From an uncultured Geobacteraceae bacterium (GTDB taxonomy: Bacteria > Desulfobacterota > Desulfuromonadia > Desulfuromonadales > Geopsychrobacteraceae), in NCBI GenBank assembly GCA_937958075.1, contig CALFFB010000209.1:1-7709 (forward strand): a DNA stretch of 7,709 nucleotides, read 5' to 3'. Position 1 is the first letter of the stretch, and the number at the start of each line of letters is the position of its first letter. The position numbers and the translations under genes are program-made. The notes beneath the pieces are model-generated. The model saw only the letters and a program-made list of their open reading frames with translations. It did no database searches and had not been told where the DNA came from. Positions 6,303 to 7,709 of this stretch are shown here, in pieces.

Positions 6303-6393
6303 AACGGTCAAAAAGTGTCCCTTGAAATGGGAACCCCGGCGTTGCTGCACTCAAGTCCTGAGTTGGTCAGCTTTTCCGTGTGCGCACGGGTCT

Positions 6394-7709
6394 TCAATGT
6401 TGAATCAGAGCGTCCGCCACGGCGAAGGGGCAGGCGGTTTTCTCCTTGACCAGCTCCAGGGTCGATCCCGGCGCCAGTTCCGTCAGGGTCAGTCCTTTGT
6501 CGGCATCGACCGTGAACACCGCCAGATCCGTTACCACCATGTCCACCACGTTCTTGCCCGTCAGGGGCAGGGTGCACTCTTCCATCAGCTTGGAGGTGCC
6601 GTCCTTGGCGCAGTGATCCATCATGATGACGATCTTCTTCACTCCGGATACCAGGTCCATGGCGCCACCGGGGCCCTTGACCATGCTGCCGGGAATCATC
6701 CAGTTGGCCAGATCACCGTACTGCGACACCTGCATGGCCCCCAGCACCGACATGTCGATGTGGCCGCCGCGGACCATGGCGAAGGACTCGGCGCTGTCGA
6801 AAAAAGCGCCCCCCGGCAGCCAGGTGATGGTCTGCTTGCCGGCGTTGATCAGGTCGGCGTCTTCCTTGCCCTCTTCGGGGAAGGGGCCGACGCCGAGGAG
6901 GCCGTTTTCAGCGTGGAGGGTGATGGTGATGTTGTCGGGGATGTAGTTGGCGACCAGGGTCGGCATGCCGATGCCGAGGTTGGCGTACATGCCGTCGGTG
7001 AATTCCCTGCTGATGCGTCTGGCCTGCCATTCCCGCGCCGGGGTGAAGCCTTTGACCGTCATTTTGCCGGCCAGGGTGCGCTGCTCGATGGGCTTTTCCA
7101 GGGAGGTACTGATCAGAATCCGGTCGACATAATTGCCGGGAACGTGAATCTGATGAGGGTCGAGTTCGCCGATCTCCACCACCTCCTCGACCTCGGCAAC
7201 GGTAACGCGACCGGCCTTGGCGCAGGCGGCGTTAAAGTTGTTGGCGGTGTAGCGGAAGATCAGGTTGCCGGCCTTGTCGGCCTTCCATGCTTTGACGATG
7301 GCCAGATCGGTGGTGATACTCTCTTCCAGAACGTATTCTTTGTCGCCGAAGGTCTGCACCGGCTTGTTTTCTGCCAGCACCGTGCCGTAGGCGGTGCGGG
7401 TGAAAAAGGCGGGGATGCCGGCACCGCCGGCCCGCAGTTTCTCCGCCAGGGTGCCCTGGGGGGTCAGCTCCAGCTCCAGCTCGCCACTTAAGAACTGGCG
7501 CTCGAAGGTGGCGTTTTCGCCGACATAGGAGGAGATCATCTTTTTGATCTGGCGGGTCTGAAGCAGCCAGCCGAGGCCGAAGTCGTCGACGCCGGCGTTG
7601 TTGCTGACCACCGTCAGGCCGTTTGCGCCGCTGTCGCGCAGGGCCTTGATGAGGTTTTCCGGAATGCCGCAGAGGCCGAAGCCCCCCGCGGCAATGGTCA
7701 TGTCGTCGC
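6394..7709 (-). CDS. Fused succinyl-CoA:3-ketoacid CoA-transferase (SCOT type), N-terminus cut by window edge
   Basis: Class I CoA-transferase moving CoA between succinyl-CoA and a 3-oxoacid such as acetoacetate; cytoplasmic. Counting from an internal Met at 7701, residues 1 to about 200 are the alpha (AtoD/ScoA) domain: GGFGLCGIPENLI (6-18), SNNAGVDDFGLG (33-44), SSYVGENATFERQ (57-69), LTPQGTLAEKLRAGGAG (79-95). Residues about 222-435 are the beta (AtoA/ScoB) domain: MYANLGIGMP (238-247), the catalytic loop HAENGLLGVGP (263-273) with Glu265 as the thioester-forming glutamate, and GAMQVSQYGDLANWMIPG (321-338). A linker of about 20 residues joins them. The Met at 7701 is not the start: the frame stays open upstream (Asp-Asp) and this Met lies in the conserved N-terminal strand, so roughly 20 residues are missing. 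It resembles mitochondrial SCOT more than PCT/YdiF enzymes. It is GC-rich like glcDF. A functional link to the TRAP operon is not shown. Confidence 0.93.
   Translation of the reverse strand, partial: DDMTIAAGGFGLCGIPENLIKALRDSGANGLTVVSNNAGVDDFGLGWLLQTRQIKKMISSYVGENATFERQFLSGELELELTPQGTLAEKLRAGGAGIPAFFTRTAYGTVLAENKPVQTFGDKEYVLEESITTDLAIVKAWKADKAGNLIFRYTANNFNAACAKAGRVTVAEVEEVVEIGELDPHQIHVPGNYVDRILISTSLEKPIEQRTLAGKMTVKGFTPAREWQARRISREFTDGMYANLGIGMPTLVANYIPDNITITLHAENGLLGVGPFPEEGKEDADLINAGKQTITWLPGGAFFDSAESFAMVRGGHIDMSVLGAMQVSQYGDLANWMIPGSMVKGPGGAMDLVSGVKKIVIMMDHCAKDGTSKLMEECTLPLTGKNVVDMVVTDLAVFTVDADKGLTLTELAPGSTLELVKEKTACPFAVADALIQH

Larger units (their letters stand above)
6066..6393 (-). other. 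Regulatory intergenic region between the CoA-transferase gene and dctP
   Basis: A 328-base stretch with no convincing gene on either strand. The CoA-transferase-proximal part (6276-6393) holds a strong hairpin (6276-6302) and two weaker ones (arms ACTCA/TGAGT at 6349-6363 and CCGTG/CACGG at 6376-6389). The dctP-proximal part is AT-rich and holds the inverted repeat at 6218-6232, the promoter, the operator and a leader with an A/T tract (6122-6137). Confidence 0.7.

Noticed and set aside
6252..6449. Small plus-strand frame across the intergenic hairpin
   Set aside because: It runs through the hairpin and the 3' end of the CoA-transferase gene; no homology or conserved features visible.
6256..7491. 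Plus-strand open frame of 411 codons opposite the CoA-transferase
   Set aside because: It lies antisense to a clear SCOT coding frame; its translation is rich in His, Gln, Gly and Val with no recognisable domain, typical of an antisense shadow in GC-rich DNA.
1..7709. Mobile element, CRISPR array or defence system
   Set aside because: No transposase or integrase frame, terminal repeats, regular direct repeats or defence domains were seen; the GC step is the only hint of transfer.

Overview
The window carries six genes, all read on the minus strand, in three transcription blocks. In transcription order they are: a fused succinyl-CoA:3-ketoacid CoA-transferase (right edge, N-terminus cut off); a complete TRAP-type transporter operon, dctP-dctQ-dctM (6065 down to 2855); and a flavin/iron-sulfur D-2-hydroxyacid (glycolate or D-lactate) oxidase pair, glcD-glcF (2645 down to the left edge, with the last residues of GlcF cut off). 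No RNA gene, CRISPR array, transposase or phage gene is visible.

The organism is a Gram-negative bacterium: it has a periplasmic binding protein with a Sec signal and strong Shine-Dalgarno sites. The combination of GlcD/GlcF, a keto/hydroxy-acid TRAP system and a eukaryote-like fused SCOT would fit an anaerobic or respiratory proteobacterium, including the former deltaproteobacterial groups, but this is a weak inference. Base composition is uneven. Sampled stretches of glcDF are about 65-70% GC and the CoA-transferase is also visibly GC-rich, while sampled stretches of the TRAP operon mostly lie between 43 and 50%.

Layout: 1-1250 glcF (partial), 1254-2645 glcD, 2646-2854 a promoter/operator region plus a bidirectional terminator, 2855-4195 dctM, 4192-4713 dctQ (4-bp overlap with dctM), 4714-4907 a spacer with a strong intercistronic hairpin, 4908-6065 dctP, 6066-6393 a regulatory region, 6394-7709 CoA-transferase (partial).

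Inferred biology: DctPQM imports a small 2-hydroxy- or 2-oxo-monocarboxylate such as lactate, glycolate or pyruvate. GlcDF oxidises the 2-hydroxyacid to the 2-oxoacid and passes electrons through Fe-S clusters towards the respiratory chain. The main non-coding discovery is that glcDF and dctPQM share promoter architecture: the same GGCTTGACAT block containing the -35 box and the same operator AAATGGTAnnACCA near the transcription start. The core TGGTnnnACCA is the recognition pattern of FadR-subfamily GntR repressors (LldR, PdhR, GlcC). The two operons therefore look like one regulon of uptake plus oxidation, although the transporter differs in base composition and may have been acquired separately. 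The CoA-transferase upstream is probably an independent unit.
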